A stretch of 34,101 nucleotides of DNA from Lachnospiraceae bacterium EP-SM-12S-S03. Lineage in GTDB: Bacteria > Bacillota > Clostridia > Lachnospirales > Lachnospiraceae. Every line of letters starts with the position of its first letter. The first letter of the stretch is position 1. Below, in pieces: positions 1-7,054 of this stretch. The translations under genes and the position numbers were made by a program. The notes under the pieces are model-generated. The model made no database searches. It saw only the letters and a list, made by a program, of their open reading frames with translations, and was not told the origin of the DNA. Where the stretch lies: NCBI GenBank assembly GCA_020540725.1, contig JAJBSL010000026.1, positions 1 through 34,101 of the forward strand, given 5' to 3'.

Positions 1-86
1 TGGGTAAGACTTGCAAGCTCTCCTTGTGAAAGACCGCTGGCAAGACGTTTGTTCTTCATTTCAAGTGCAAATTCTAAGTTGTTCAT
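1..86 (-). CDS. XRE-family helix-turn-helix regulator, N-terminal part only
   Basis: A minus-strand reading frame starts at the ATG complementary to 84-86 and runs off the left edge of the window. A strong GGAGGA ribosome binding site lies at 92-97, five bases upstream. The 28 visible residues begin MNNLEFALEMKNKRLASGLS and continue QGELASLT. The pattern 'LASGLSQGELASLT' is the first two helices of an HTH_3/XRE DNA-binding domain. It is transcribed away from the folded region at 231-357 and from the second XRE gene at 603, an arrangement typical of the control region of an integrative element. Only the N-terminus is visible, so full length and target are unknown. It could also be a small excisionase-like or conjugation regulator. 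Confidence 0.6.
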   Translation of the reverse strand, partial: MNNLEFALEMKNKRLASGLSQGELASLT

Positions 87-230
87 TATATTCCTCCAAT
101 CCCACAATAGCCTTGAAATACTTGTAAACCGTCTTTCAAAAGAATGTGAAGTGTACTATCTTCTTAAAACTCCTCATTACTCCTTACAGCTTTGGGGTTG
201 TATGGTTTTTGACTTGTCTTTTATGAAATA

Positions 231-357
231 GTGCCCCCCTGTTAGATAACGGGGCACAGTCAAGGCTCGCAAGCCGACAAAGCATTTCCGTCCTTTGACG
301 GCAAGCCGTCATGGCGTTGTTGCTGACGCACGCCAGCAGTCCTACAATGCTTTGTCA
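231..357. other. Folded non-coding block with nested inverted repeats, candidate oriT or structured RNA
   Basis: This is the core of the gene-free stretch 87-602. The inverted repeats are: GTGCCCC at 231-237 with GGGGCAC at 251-257 (GTTAGATAAC palindrome between them); GGCT at 264-267 with AGCC at 272-275; an 11-bp perfect outer stem, GACAAAGCATT at 276-286 with AATGCTTTGTC at 346-356; inside it TGACGGC (296-302) with GCCGTCA (305-311), and TGCTG (321-325) with CAGCA (334-338). The outer stem enclosing two hairpins makes a cloverleaf. It lies between oppositely oriented regulators in a probable mobile element, so an origin of transfer is the leading idea; a single-strand replication origin or an RNA is possible. 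No relaxase is visible to support the oriT reading. From 358 to 580 I see only AT-rich sequence. Confidence 0.5.
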
Positions 358-602
358 GCCAGTCCTGTTTTTGCCTTTTCTAACAAGTTCCATTTCAACC
401 AATATTCATATCTACGGGTTTAATCAGATAAGTATTTCTTTTTAAATATTTTTGTATTTCATTCTATTGTGCTTATTCAGTTACAATGACATAGTAATTC
501 TTATATGCTTATTTGTCAATATCTTTTTTTGACTTTACAAACTATATTAAGCGTGATAGACTTATAGCAGTGGAGATATAACGAGATATGGAGGGTTATG
601 CA

Positions 603-1223
603 ATGAAAATAAGCCATTTAGGAAATAATATACAGACTATAAGAAAATTTAGGGGAATGAAACAACAGGAGCTTGCAGACAAAATTGGTATCAATATGCA
701 GAGCCTTTCTAAGATTGAAAGAGGGTTGAACTATCCTGCTTATGAAACGCTGGAAAAGATAATGGAAGTGCTGGACGTAACGCCGAATGAATTGTTATCG
801 GGAGAATGGAAGTATGTTAATCAGTCCGAAAAAGAAGTTTGTCAGTTTTTGAGAGCAGAGGAACGTCTAAATGCAGAACTAAAACACGGACATTATGATA
901 ACTTCTTTGACAGCGAGGAAGAATGGCTGGAATATGAATTAGAAAAATTACGGGAATATATTACCGACTACATCAACGGAACAAGCATTGAAGCGTCCGA
1001 CCTTTACCCAATCAAAGAATTTATCCAGCATTTGAAATTCCAAAAACTACTAGACCGCTATGATGATTTATACAGCATGGATATGTTCGGGGAAAGCATA
1101 GAGGGACATAAGTATAAGACACCTTATCAAGTCGTGAAAATGATAAACCCGAACTCAAAAGAAGATATAGAACTGTTACGGGAAGTATTAAGGAATAACC
1201 ATTTTGATGATGAGGACGAGTAA
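603..1223 (+). CDS. XRE-family transcriptional regulator (206 aa)
   Basis: Residues about 3-66 form an HTH_3/XRE domain (IRKFRGMKQQELADKIG, then MQSLSKIERGLNYP), the usual cI/Cro-like fold. The remaining 140 residues are acidic and helical, with no catalytic motif I recognise. I chose ATG 603 over the upstream in-frame ATG 588 because GGAGGG at 590-595 gives a 7-base spacing to 603, while 588 would overlap that site. A strong hairpin terminator follows at 1258-1319, so this is a single-gene unit. It sits in the probable mobile element next to a folded non-coding block and a second, divergent XRE gene, so it may control element genes or excision. The target is not known. Family assignment is secure; function is inferred. 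Confidence 0.85.
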   Translation: MKISHLGNNIQTIRKFRGMKQQELADKIGINMQSLSKIERGLNYPAYETLEKIMEVLDVTPNELLSGEWKYVNQSEKEVCQFLRAEERLNAELKHGHYDNFFDSEEEWLEYELEKLREYITDYINGTSIEASDLYPIKEFIQHLKFQKLLDRYDDLYSMDMFGESIEGHKYKTPYQVVKMINPNSKEDIELLREVLRNNHFDDEDE

Positions 1224-1257
1224 TCTTTTTTTCTCTTGCGTGAAAGATACAGAAAAC

Positions 1258-1324
1258 AAAAAGCCCAGTAAAGAGTGCAAAGCACCACCAATGGTGGCAA
1301 GCTCTTGACAGGGCTTTTTCTTTT
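1258..1324 (+). terminator. Large intrinsic terminator after the XRE gene
   Basis: AAAAAGCCC (1258-1266) pairs with GGGCTTTTT (1311-1319), followed by more T residues. Inside, AAGAG (1271-1275) pairs with CTCTT (1302-1306), and CCACC (1285-1289) pairs with GGTGG (1293-1297). The nested hairpin ends transcription of the XRE gene and insulates the repeat-containing leader downstream. From here to the surface protein start at 1699 there is no supported gene; the stretch holds the promoter, tetranucleotide array and second hairpin listed separately. Confidence 0.8.
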
Positions 1325-1475
1325 CTGTGGTGGGTAATCAAGAGGAAAAAAGGAAAAGTGTGATGTCATACTCAATTTTTTTATCTTGCACGCATAAAAA
1401 GATTGAAAGAGGTGTTTGTTTCCAGTATAATGTTTTTTGTATAGAAGCAAGGATTGAATTTTTTGAAAGAAAGGG

Positions 1476-1505
1476 TTGACAGTCATGTTCACACATTGTT
1501 ACGCT
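1476..1505 (+). promoter_or_regulatory. Candidate promoter upstream of the GACA array
   Basis: A perfect TTGACA at 1476-1481 is followed 18 bases later by TACGCT (1500-1505), which keeps the key first, second and last -10 bases. Transcription would begin at the first GACA units, placing the array in the 5' leader of the surface protein gene. A second possibility is at the other end of the array: the last CAGACA (1567-1572, four of six -35 matches) lies 18 bases from TTTAAT (1591-1596, five of six). The two readings give the array different roles (leader or promoter) and sequence alone cannot decide. Confidence 0.4.
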
Positions 1506-1508
1506 TGC

Positions 1509-1574
<66 letters not shown>

Positions 1575-1612
1575 TAAATTCTGCCCTTTTTTTAATTCTA
1601 TCAATAATAAAC

Positions 1613-1658
1613 AAAACGCACAGATTACCCAGCTATAAGGGGGAGTTTGTGCGTTTTT
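1613..1658 (+). terminator. Terminator-like hairpin in the surface-protein leader, possible attenuator
   Basis: AAAACGCACA (1613-1622) and TGTGCGTTTT (1648-1657) form a 10-bp perfect stem ending in T residues, with CCC and GGG able to pair inside the loop. It lies between the promoter candidates and the start codon at 1699. Only about 40 bases separate it from the gene, too little for another promoter, so transcripts of the surface gene must pass through it. That makes it look like an attenuator rather than the end of an upstream gene. No ligand-binding motif is visible. Confidence 0.55.
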
Positions 1659-1698
1659 CTATGCAAAGAATTTATGAAAAATAAGGAGTGAACAAACT

Positions 1699-3822
1699 AT
1701 GAAGAAAAAACAAGTCCTTGCAGTAAGTTCCGCATTGATGATTGGAACAACAACTGCACTTACAGGGCTTCCTACTCCTGTCATGGCACAGGAAAACACA
1801 GAAGTTGTGCAGGAAGCCATTGTAGAAGCAAACAAGACAGAGCAAGTTCCTGTGGAACAGAAAACAGAAAACGCAGAAGTACAAGAGAATATAACAGACA
1901 AGGAACAGGAAGAAACTGCTGAAAATGCAGAAACTTTAAAAGAAGATTTAACAGAAGAAAGTACAAAACAGGAAACACCTGCAACACCAGAAAAAGAAGT
2001 GGTTACCGAAGATAAGAGCGTTGAAGCAAGCAAAAATACAGAAGTAAAAGCTGGAAGCATTGCTATTGATGAAGCACATTTTCCAGACAAAGTATTTAGA
2101 GAACAAATCATTGCAGAATTTGATAAAGACGGCGATAGTGTGTTATCTGTTGATGAAATATCAAAAGCCCAATTCTTAAACTTGCATGGTATGAAAACGA
2201 TATCTTCATTAGAGGGTATTCAATATCTAACAAATTTGCAGTCTTTAGATGTTACTACGACTTCTGTTTCAGACTTAAGTCCGGTTAAAAGCTCATCTTT
2301 AAAAAGATTAGATTGTAGTTCTTCAAAAGTAAGAAGCGTTGATTTAACACGTTATCCGAATTTGGAAGCTTTCGTTTGCGAGAATACATCAATTAACAGT
2401 CTTGATGTATCTAAGAATGAAAAATTGAATACGTTATTTGCAGATAGTACCTCTATTTCCAATTTAGATGTAACAAACAATCCTAACTTAGAACAACTAT
2501 CTTGTAGCAATACAGGATTAATGGAACTTGATGTCACACATAATCCGCAATTAGCCACTTTAAATATAGGAGATACAAAAGTAAAAACACTTGATATAAG
2601 TAAGAACCCTAATTTGAAACAACTATCATGTTATATGACAAATATAGCTGAATTAGATGTAACAAAAAACACAAAACTGACACGCCTTTTTTGTCATGAT
2701 ACAACTATTAAAAAATTAGATTTAAGCAATAATTTAGAACTTGAAATGCTACGTTGCGGTGGAATTTTTGAACAAGGGATAAGAGGTCTTGATATAAGTA
2801 AAAACACAAAAATTAAAAAATTAATTTGCGATGATTTATACTGGTTGAATGTCGGAGATAACAAAGTTCTTGAAAATAATCATGATTTTGTAGGCAACGG
2901 TTATATTGATATTAAAGGAAATAAAATCGACTTAAAAAAAGATGTTGAACAAGGAATAGATATTTCAAAAGTAAAAGTTACTGCAAATGGAACTTTAGAT
3001 AAAGATACAGGAATTATAACGGTAGATGATGTAAAAAAACCAGTTACTTATGAGTATGATTGCGGTACTTATAAAGACGGAAACGTTGTTTTAAAAGTAG
3101 AATTATCGTTAAACTCACAAGGAGAAGATAATACAGCACCAATTATTTCTGCAAATGATGTTACATTGAATGTAGGCGATACTTTCGACCCATTAAAAGA
3201 TGTAACTGCGACGGATAAAGAGGACGGAACTATCACTTTGACAAAAGATAATATCATTGCAAATGATGTTGATACTTCTAAGGCTGGTACTTACCATGTA
3301 ACCTATAAAGTGACGGATAAAAAGGGAGCTTCTACCGAAAAGACGATTACTGTAATTGTGAAACAAAATACAGGCGACCTTAACTCTGTTCCAACCATTT
3401 CCGCAAATGATGTTACATTGAATGTAGGCGATACTTTCGACCCATTAAAAGATGTAACTGCAACAGATAAAGAGGACGGAACTATTACTTTAACAAAAGA
3501 TAATATCGTTACAAATAATGTTGATACTTCTAAGGCTGGTACTTACCATGTAACTTTCCGTGTAGTAGATAAAAATGGTGCAATTACTGAAAAAACAATT
3601 ACAGTTACAGTAAAAGAAAAAACAACAAATAAACCTGTAAGTCCACAACAGCCACAGAAACCGAACAAACCAACTACTCCAACAAAGCCTAGCGGACAAA
3701 AGGACCCTGTAAAAACAGGCGATGTAACAAACGTAGGATTGTTCGCTTCTATGTTTGCTGGTTCAACTGGTGCATTAGCTGTTTTATTCGGTAAAAAACG
3801 TAAAAGAAATAAGAACGATTAA
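1699..3822 (+). CDS. LPXTG-like cell-wall-anchored leucine-rich-repeat surface protein with two Ig-like domains
   Basis: The 707-residue protein starts with a signal peptide (MKKKQVLAVSSALMIG... PVMA, cleavage near residue 30). A Glu/Lys/Thr-rich linker follows (about 31-120), then an EF-hand-like loop DKDGDSVLSVDE near 140. About ten leucine-rich repeats of roughly 21 residues (LDVTKN/LSC pattern) span about 170-405. Two Ig-like domains of the DUF5011/Cry22-like type (NVGDTFDPLKDVTATDKEDG) run from about 475 to 645, followed by a Pro/Lys/Thr stalk. A sorting signal PVKTGD (about 670), a hydrophobic stretch and a KKRKR tail resemble a sortase substrate with a variant motif. AAGGAG at 1683 supports the start. 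It is AT-rich compared with the core genes and is followed by a terminator, so it forms its own unit. It probably acts as an adhesin; the ligand is unknown. Confidence 0.85.
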   Translation: MKKKQVLAVSSALMIGTTTALTGLPTPVMAQENTEVVQEAIVEANKTEQVPVEQKTENAEVQENITDKEQEETAENAETLKEDLTEESTKQETPATPEKEVVTEDKSVEASKNTEVKAGSIAIDEAHFPDKVFREQIIAEFDKDGDSVLSVDEISKAQFLNLHGMKTISSLEGIQYLTNLQSLDVTTTSVSDLSPVKSSSLKRLDCSSSKVRSVDLTRYPNLEAFVCENTSINSLDVSKNEKLNTLFADSTSISNLDVTNNPNLEQLSCSNTGLMELDVTHNPQLATLNIGDTKVKTLDISKNPNLKQLSCYMTNIAELDVTKNTKLTRLFCHDTTIKKLDLSNNLELEMLRCGGIFEQGIRGLDISKNTKIKKLICDDLYWLNVGDNKVLENNHDFVGNGYIDIKGNKIDLKKDVEQGIDISKVKVTANGTLDKDTGIITVDDVKKPVTYEYDCGTYKDGNVVLKVELSLNSQGEDNTAPIISANDVTLNVGDTFDPLKDVTATDKEDGTITLTKDNIIANDVDTSKAGTYHVTYKVTDKKGASTEKTITVIVKQNTGDLNSVPTISANDVTLNVGDTFDPLKDVTATDKEDGTITLTKDNIVTNNVDTSKAGTYHVTFRVVDKNGAITEKTITVTVKEKTTNKPVSPQQPQKPNKPTTPTKPSGQKDPVKTGDVTNVGLFASMFAGSTGALAVLFGKKRKRNKND
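3145..3627 (+). repeat. Near-identical tandem duplication encoding the two Ig-like domains, period 252 bp
   Basis: GCAAATGATGTTACATTG begins at 3151 and again at 3403, a spacing of 252 bp (84 residues). The copies differ at only scattered, mostly third-position bases. Such close identity points to a recent duplication or gene conversion, and the copies could recombine to change domain number and stalk length. Confidence 0.85.
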
Positions 3823-3867
3823 CAAAATGTATAATAACAATCAATAGCGACTAATGATTGTTCATGT

Positions 3868-3898
3868 AAAAGGACACCAAACTATAAGGTGTCCTTTT
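3868..3898 (+). terminator. Intrinsic terminator of the surface protein gene
   Basis: AAAAGGACACC (3868-3878) pairs perfectly with GGTGTCCTTTT (3888-3898) around a 9-base loop. The A-run and T-run on either side make it usable in both directions. It follows the surface-protein stop codon by 46 bases. Confidence 0.9.
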
Positions 3899-3931
3899 CA
3901 AATCCCTATCGTCATATCAAGGCTCGTTCAA

Positions 3932-3952
3932 TCGTGGTAAATTCGTGGTAAA
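3932..3952. repeat. Two TCGTGGTAAA direct repeats, 11 bp apart, possible integrase arm site near an element end
   Basis: TCGTGGTAAA occurs at 3932-3941 and at 3943-3952, a period of 11 bp. They lie where the AT-rich accessory region gives way to chromosomal-looking genes. Short direct repeats of about this spacing near element ends are used as arm-type sites by Tn916-like tyrosine integrases. No integrase is in the window and the partner end is not visible, so the role is a guess. Confidence 0.3.
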
Positions 3953-4007
3953 ATGAGTGTTTTCTTATATTTCAAAATGCTTAAAAGTATAGTGTTTATG
4001 CGGATAA

Positions 4008-5309
4008 TTGAAAATTAGATATAAAATTTATAGTGAAACAAGCGTTATCATTTTAATAATATTTCTTGTAGTGTGCCAGCTTGGGTGTTCGGTTCAGAAA
4101 GAAACAGATAGTTCCTTGAATCAGAATTTAACGAAAGCACAGGTTCAGGAAGATCGAGATCAGGTGATAGAATACCTTGAAAACATACATCCCTTCTTTT
4201 TGTTGGAAAAGGATCAAAAAGAATATAAAGCTGCGAAAGAAAAATATATGCAAGCAACAAAAAAAGCAATGCCGATAGCTGAATTTCGAGAGATAACTTC
4301 AATCTATTTATCTTCTCTCAACGATGGGCACACAACACTTAGTTGGGAAACCGGAGAAGAATTTCCGTTTTTACAAATAGAATCAAGTTATGAAGATGGA
4401 AAAGCATATTTATGCGAAAATGGAGAAAAAACAAACATATGCATAGAAGAAATTGGTGGTATAAGCGTACAAGATATTTATCAAACCATTGACTTGATTC
4501 GCCCAAAAGAGAATCAAAGTGCGATGGCGAAAAACAGAGAGAGATTTTTGGTGATGAAAAGTGTATTAGCATGTTGCAAGGTGGAAATAAAAGATAACAA
4601 AACACAAATACTGTTTTCTGATGGGAAAGAAAAGCAATATTCTTTTGGAAAGGAAAGGCTTGAAACGATGTCTTATGGAGTAGGAGAAAATAACTGGTAT
4701 AAAGAAGGGGATATTTTTGTAATTGATTTAAATTTGTGTGTGGTCGATGCAAAGTTAGATTTAATCCGCTCAGAGCTGGAACGCGCGCTCAATACTGGGT
4801 GTCACAAAGTGATGATTGATGTCAGGGGAAATCCAGGAGGTGATAGCGATGCCTGTAGTTTGCTTTTGAATGAATTGGGAATGCCGGTACTTGATACGAC
4901 TATGATATGCCGATATTCTTCCTTTGCAGCAGAACAACGGGGATATGCAGAAAAAGAAGGGCTTGCAACATATAAAGAATCAACTCGGGCGGAAGAACCG
5001 GGCAATCCGATAGAATTGGTCGTTTTGTCGGATAAATATACTTTTAGTTCTGCAACATTGCTTTGTACCTGGATACGAGATGGAAAACTGGGAAAGATTA
5101 TTGGAGAACCTAGCAGCAATCAGCCTAGTGCTTATGGAGATATCCTTGTATTTACGCTTAAGAATTCTAAGCTGGAAATAGGCATTTCCCATAAAAAGTT
5201 TATCAGACCGGATCAGTACAAGAAAGAAAACATGCTGATACCGGATATCGAAACCTCTGCAGAAAATGCGTATCAACAAGGGATAGAATATCTAAAATCA
5301 CAAGTATAA
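4008..5309 (+). CDS. S41-family (tail-specific) peptidase, probable lipoprotein
   Basis: The N-terminus has a hydrophobic segment ending in a cysteine (LVVCQLGC near residue 27), a non-canonical lipobox. The C-terminal half carries S41 peptidase features: DVRGNPGGDSDA, then YTFSSATLL with the probable catalytic serine, then GEPSSNQPSAYGD. S41 enzymes cleave proteins near the C-terminus; there is no clear PDZ domain, as in the smaller DUF-type S41 proteins. The only start giving a signal segment is TTG 4008. It has no good ribosome binding site, and an in-frame TAA lies directly before it. The native start may have been lost, perhaps at the element junction about 50 bp upstream. The downstream gene is 270 bp away, so it is probably transcribed alone. 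Family assignment is firm, start and activity uncertain. Confidence 0.7.
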   Translation: MKIRYKIYSETSVIILIIFLVVCQLGCSVQKETDSSLNQNLTKAQVQEDRDQVIEYLENIHPFFLLEKDQKEYKAAKEKYMQATKKAMPIAEFREITSIYLSSLNDGHTTLSWETGEEFPFLQIESSYEDGKAYLCENGEKTNICIEEIGGISVQDIYQTIDLIRPKENQSAMAKNRERFLVMKSVLACCKVEIKDNKTQILFSDGKEKQYSFGKERLETMSYGVGENNWYKEGDIFVIDLNLCVVDAKLDLIRSELERALNTGCHKVMIDVRGNPGGDSDACSLLLNELGMPVLDTTMICRYSSFAAEQRGYAEKEGLATYKESTRAEEPGNPIELVVLSDKYTFSSATLLCTWIRDGKLGKIIGEPSSNQPSAYGDILVFTLKNSKLEIGISHKKFIRPDQYKKENMLIPDIETSAENAYQQGIEYLKSQV

Positions 5310-5359
5310 TATTTATGAAAAATGAGATAAGAGAGCAGAAATTTTCATGTAAAAAGTAT

Positions 5360-5391
5360 TACAAAGGGCGTATATCAATACGCCACTTGTA
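5360..5391. other. Hairpin downstream of the S41 gene
   Basis: TACAA/TTGTA flank a GGCGTAT (5367-5373) and ATACGCC (5378-5384) stem with a four-base loop. There is no T-run, so it is either a weak terminator or a processing signal for the S41 transcript. The rest of 5310-5581 holds the Crp-type operator and promoter. Confidence 0.4.
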
Positions 5392-5477
5392 TACTACAAT
5401 TCTTTCATTTATAAAAATCTAAATCAGATCAAGAAATCCTGGTTATTTTCTATTTGCTAATAAACTGTTTTGCAGGA

Positions 5478-5521
5478 AAAGGACATTTGACTTTGCAAAA
5501 AGTTTATTTTTCGTTTATTAT
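5478..5521 (+). promoter_or_regulatory. Crp/Fnr-type operator and -10 box for the yczE-crp pair
   Basis: The palindrome AAAGGACATTTGACTTTG spans 5478-5495. Exactly 20 bases later is TATTAT (5516-5521). With a start near 5528, the palindrome centre falls at about -41.5, the class II activator position. The -35 region has no good match to TTGACA, as expected for an activator-dependent promoter. The same arrangement with nearly the same operator occurs at 6971-7014 before the ECF operon. The likely binder is the Crp-family protein encoded at 6202, which would make this autoregulation. Confidence 0.55.
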
Positions 5522-5581
5522 AAATACTTCAAAACAAATATGAAAAGACGTAAATGAATATTTTCTTTTGGAGGACAAATC

Positions 5582-6211
5582 ATGAGAAAGAAACTCTATA
5601 AAATAGGAATGATTTTTTGTGTCATGAATTTCATTGGGATTGCAGTGGCATTATTTTTGGCGGCAAATTTAGGGAGTGATTCGATAGGACTTCTGTGTGA
5701 TGGCTTACATCGGGTTCTCGGAATCAGCTTTGGGAATGCATCATTACTTTATAACTTAGCGATTATTGCCTTGGCATGTTGCATTGCGCGAAATCATCTT
5801 GGACTAGGAACGATTGTGTATGCATTGGTTTCCGGATATTTTATTGACTTTTACAGCTTTTTATTTGCGCCATTGCATCTTGCGGAACAAAATCTGTTAC
5901 TCAGGGTATTGGGGTTTGCAGTAGGGCAGTGCTTTCTCAGCGCTGGCTTGGCAATTCTGATTCAGATGAAGTTAGGAATGAATGCACTGGATGCAGTGAT
6001 CTATAAAATTCAGGATTCTACAAAAATACCATATGCGGTTATGAGGACGGGGTGCGATATCAGTTATGTTGTCATTGGTACATTGCTAGGAGGAACATTT
6101 GGAATAGGAACGATATGTTCCGTGTTGCTGACCGGAACAATGGTGAGCAAGATAACGCAGATACTCAGTAAAACAAACATTGCTTTCCAGCAGGTGATGA
6201 CATGCGATTGA
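5582..6211 (+). CDS. YczE/YitT-like integral membrane protein
   Basis: The 209-residue protein is hydrophobic with about five membrane segments. The N-terminal pattern (NFIGIAVALFLAANLGSDSI, then GNASLLYN) and the later KLGMNALDAVIYK and YVVIGTLLGGTFGIGTI match the YczE/YyaS family of uncharacterised membrane proteins. The family has no proven transport substrate. GGAGG about eight bases before ATG 5582 supports the start. It overlaps the following regulator gene by 10 bases, so the two are translationally coupled. A probable Crp-type operator lies upstream. Shared control with the ECF/nucleoside operon hints at a role in uptake or efflux of a related compound, which is inference. Confidence 0.75.
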   Translation: MRKKLYKIGMIFCVMNFIGIAVALFLAANLGSDSIGLLCDGLHRVLGISFGNASLLYNLAIIALACCIARNHLGLGTIVYALVSGYFIDFYSFLFAPLHLAEQNLLLRVLGFAVGQCFLSAGLAILIQMKLGMNALDAVIYKIQDSTKIPYAVMRTGCDISYVVIGTLLGGTFGIGTICSVLLTGTMVSKITQILSKTNIAFQQVMTCD

Positions 6212-6900
6212 TAGACTTATGGAAATCCTATGAGGTGTATGGAGACTTTAATATTTATTCTTTACCGGATGAATTAATAAAAAAGGGAACTCAGGTGGAA
6301 TATAAACCAAACAGTATTTTGGTTTCAAGAGGAGAATTTCCGGATAGTATTTATTTCATTCAGGAAGGAATTGTGGCCGGCATACGAGAATATATCAATG
6401 GAAATATATATAACTATTTTCAGCTTGATGATAAAAACGGAAGTATCGGATTGTTGGAAATTCTGGCAAAACAAGAAAAGTACATTGCAACGATTATTTC
6501 TGTAACAAATGTAAAAGCGCTAAAAATTGATTCGGCTATTGTATATCAGGCGATTATGGAAGATACTGATCTGTTGAGAAAATGTACGAATCTTTTATCC
6601 AATGATCTGTATCAGAGGTCAGGTAACGACGGAGTATTGTACTATTTGCCGGGAATAGACCGCATCCGATATTTCTTGATTGCTTATTATGAGAGCCATC
6701 AGGATATGGCAAATGAAAAGGGACAGATTACTGTGGATGCGGAATATCAGGTAATAGCAAACGGAATAGGCATGAGTATTCGTACCGTTGGAAGAAATCT
6801 ACAGAAGTTAAAAATCTCGGAAGAAATAAGATCCAGTAAGAAAAAGATTCTGCTAGGGCGGAAAGAATATGAAAAATTAGTGAAAAACTTATATACATAG
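6202..6900 (+). CDS. Crp/Fnr-family transcriptional regulator, YeiL-like
   Basis: The 232-residue protein has an N-terminal cyclic-nucleotide-binding-type beta-roll (residues about 25-125, with PNSILVSRGEFPDSIYFIQEG). A C-terminal winged helix carries the recognition segment MSIRTVGRNLQKL near 191-203, matching the Crp pattern R-x-V-x-R. The effector pocket lacks the classic cAMP signature, and no cysteine cluster of FNR type is present, so the ligand is unknown. ATG 6202 overlaps the end of the membrane protein gene. In E. coli, the paralogue YeiL is encoded beside the nucleoside hydrolase rihB and a nucleoside transporter. Here an ECF transporter and nucleoside hydrolase follow, with a shared operator, so I infer control of nucleoside uptake and salvage. 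Confidence 0.8.
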   Translation: MRLIDLWKSYEVYGDFNIYSLPDELIKKGTQVEYKPNSILVSRGEFPDSIYFIQEGIVAGIREYINGNIYNYFQLDDKNGSIGLLEILAKQEKYIATIISVTNVKALKIDSAIVYQAIMEDTDLLRKCTNLLSNDLYQRSGNDGVLYYLPGIDRIRYFLIAYYESHQDMANEKGQITVDAEYQVIANGIGMSIRTVGRNLQKLKISEEIRSSKKKILLGRKEYEKLVKNLYT

Positions 6901-6912
6901 CGCACAAAAATG

Positions 6913-6946
6913 GTGGGGATTTTTTGAAAAGAATCCTCACTTTTTT
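6913..6946 (+). terminator. Intrinsic terminator after the Crp-family gene
   Basis: GTGGGGATT (6913-6921) pairs with AATCCTCAC (6932-6940), with one G-T wobble, followed by six T residues. It separates the yczE-crp unit from the ECF operon, which therefore needs its own promoter. Confidence 0.85.
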
Positions 6947-6970
6947 GTTGATTTTGTCGTAAATAGAAGG

Positions 6971-7014
6971 AAAGGCCAAATGACCTTTTTTAAAAAATCT
7001 TTTGTCAATATAAT
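6971..7014 (+). promoter_or_regulatory. Crp/Fnr-type operator and -10 box for the ECF operon
   Basis: AAAGGCCA (6971-6978), AA, TGACCTTT (6981-6988) form an 18-bp palindrome with one mismatched pair. A consensus TATAAT (7009-7014) follows after 20 bases, again placing the operator centre near -41.5. There is no usable -35 box. The operator matches the one at 5478-5495 in 14 of 18 positions, and the spacing to -10 is identical. This supports a two-member regulon of the adjacent Crp-like regulator. Confidence 0.65.
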
Positions 7015-7054
7015 GAGTGAAAAATAGCAAAAAGAATGCGGAGGTAGAAAAACA

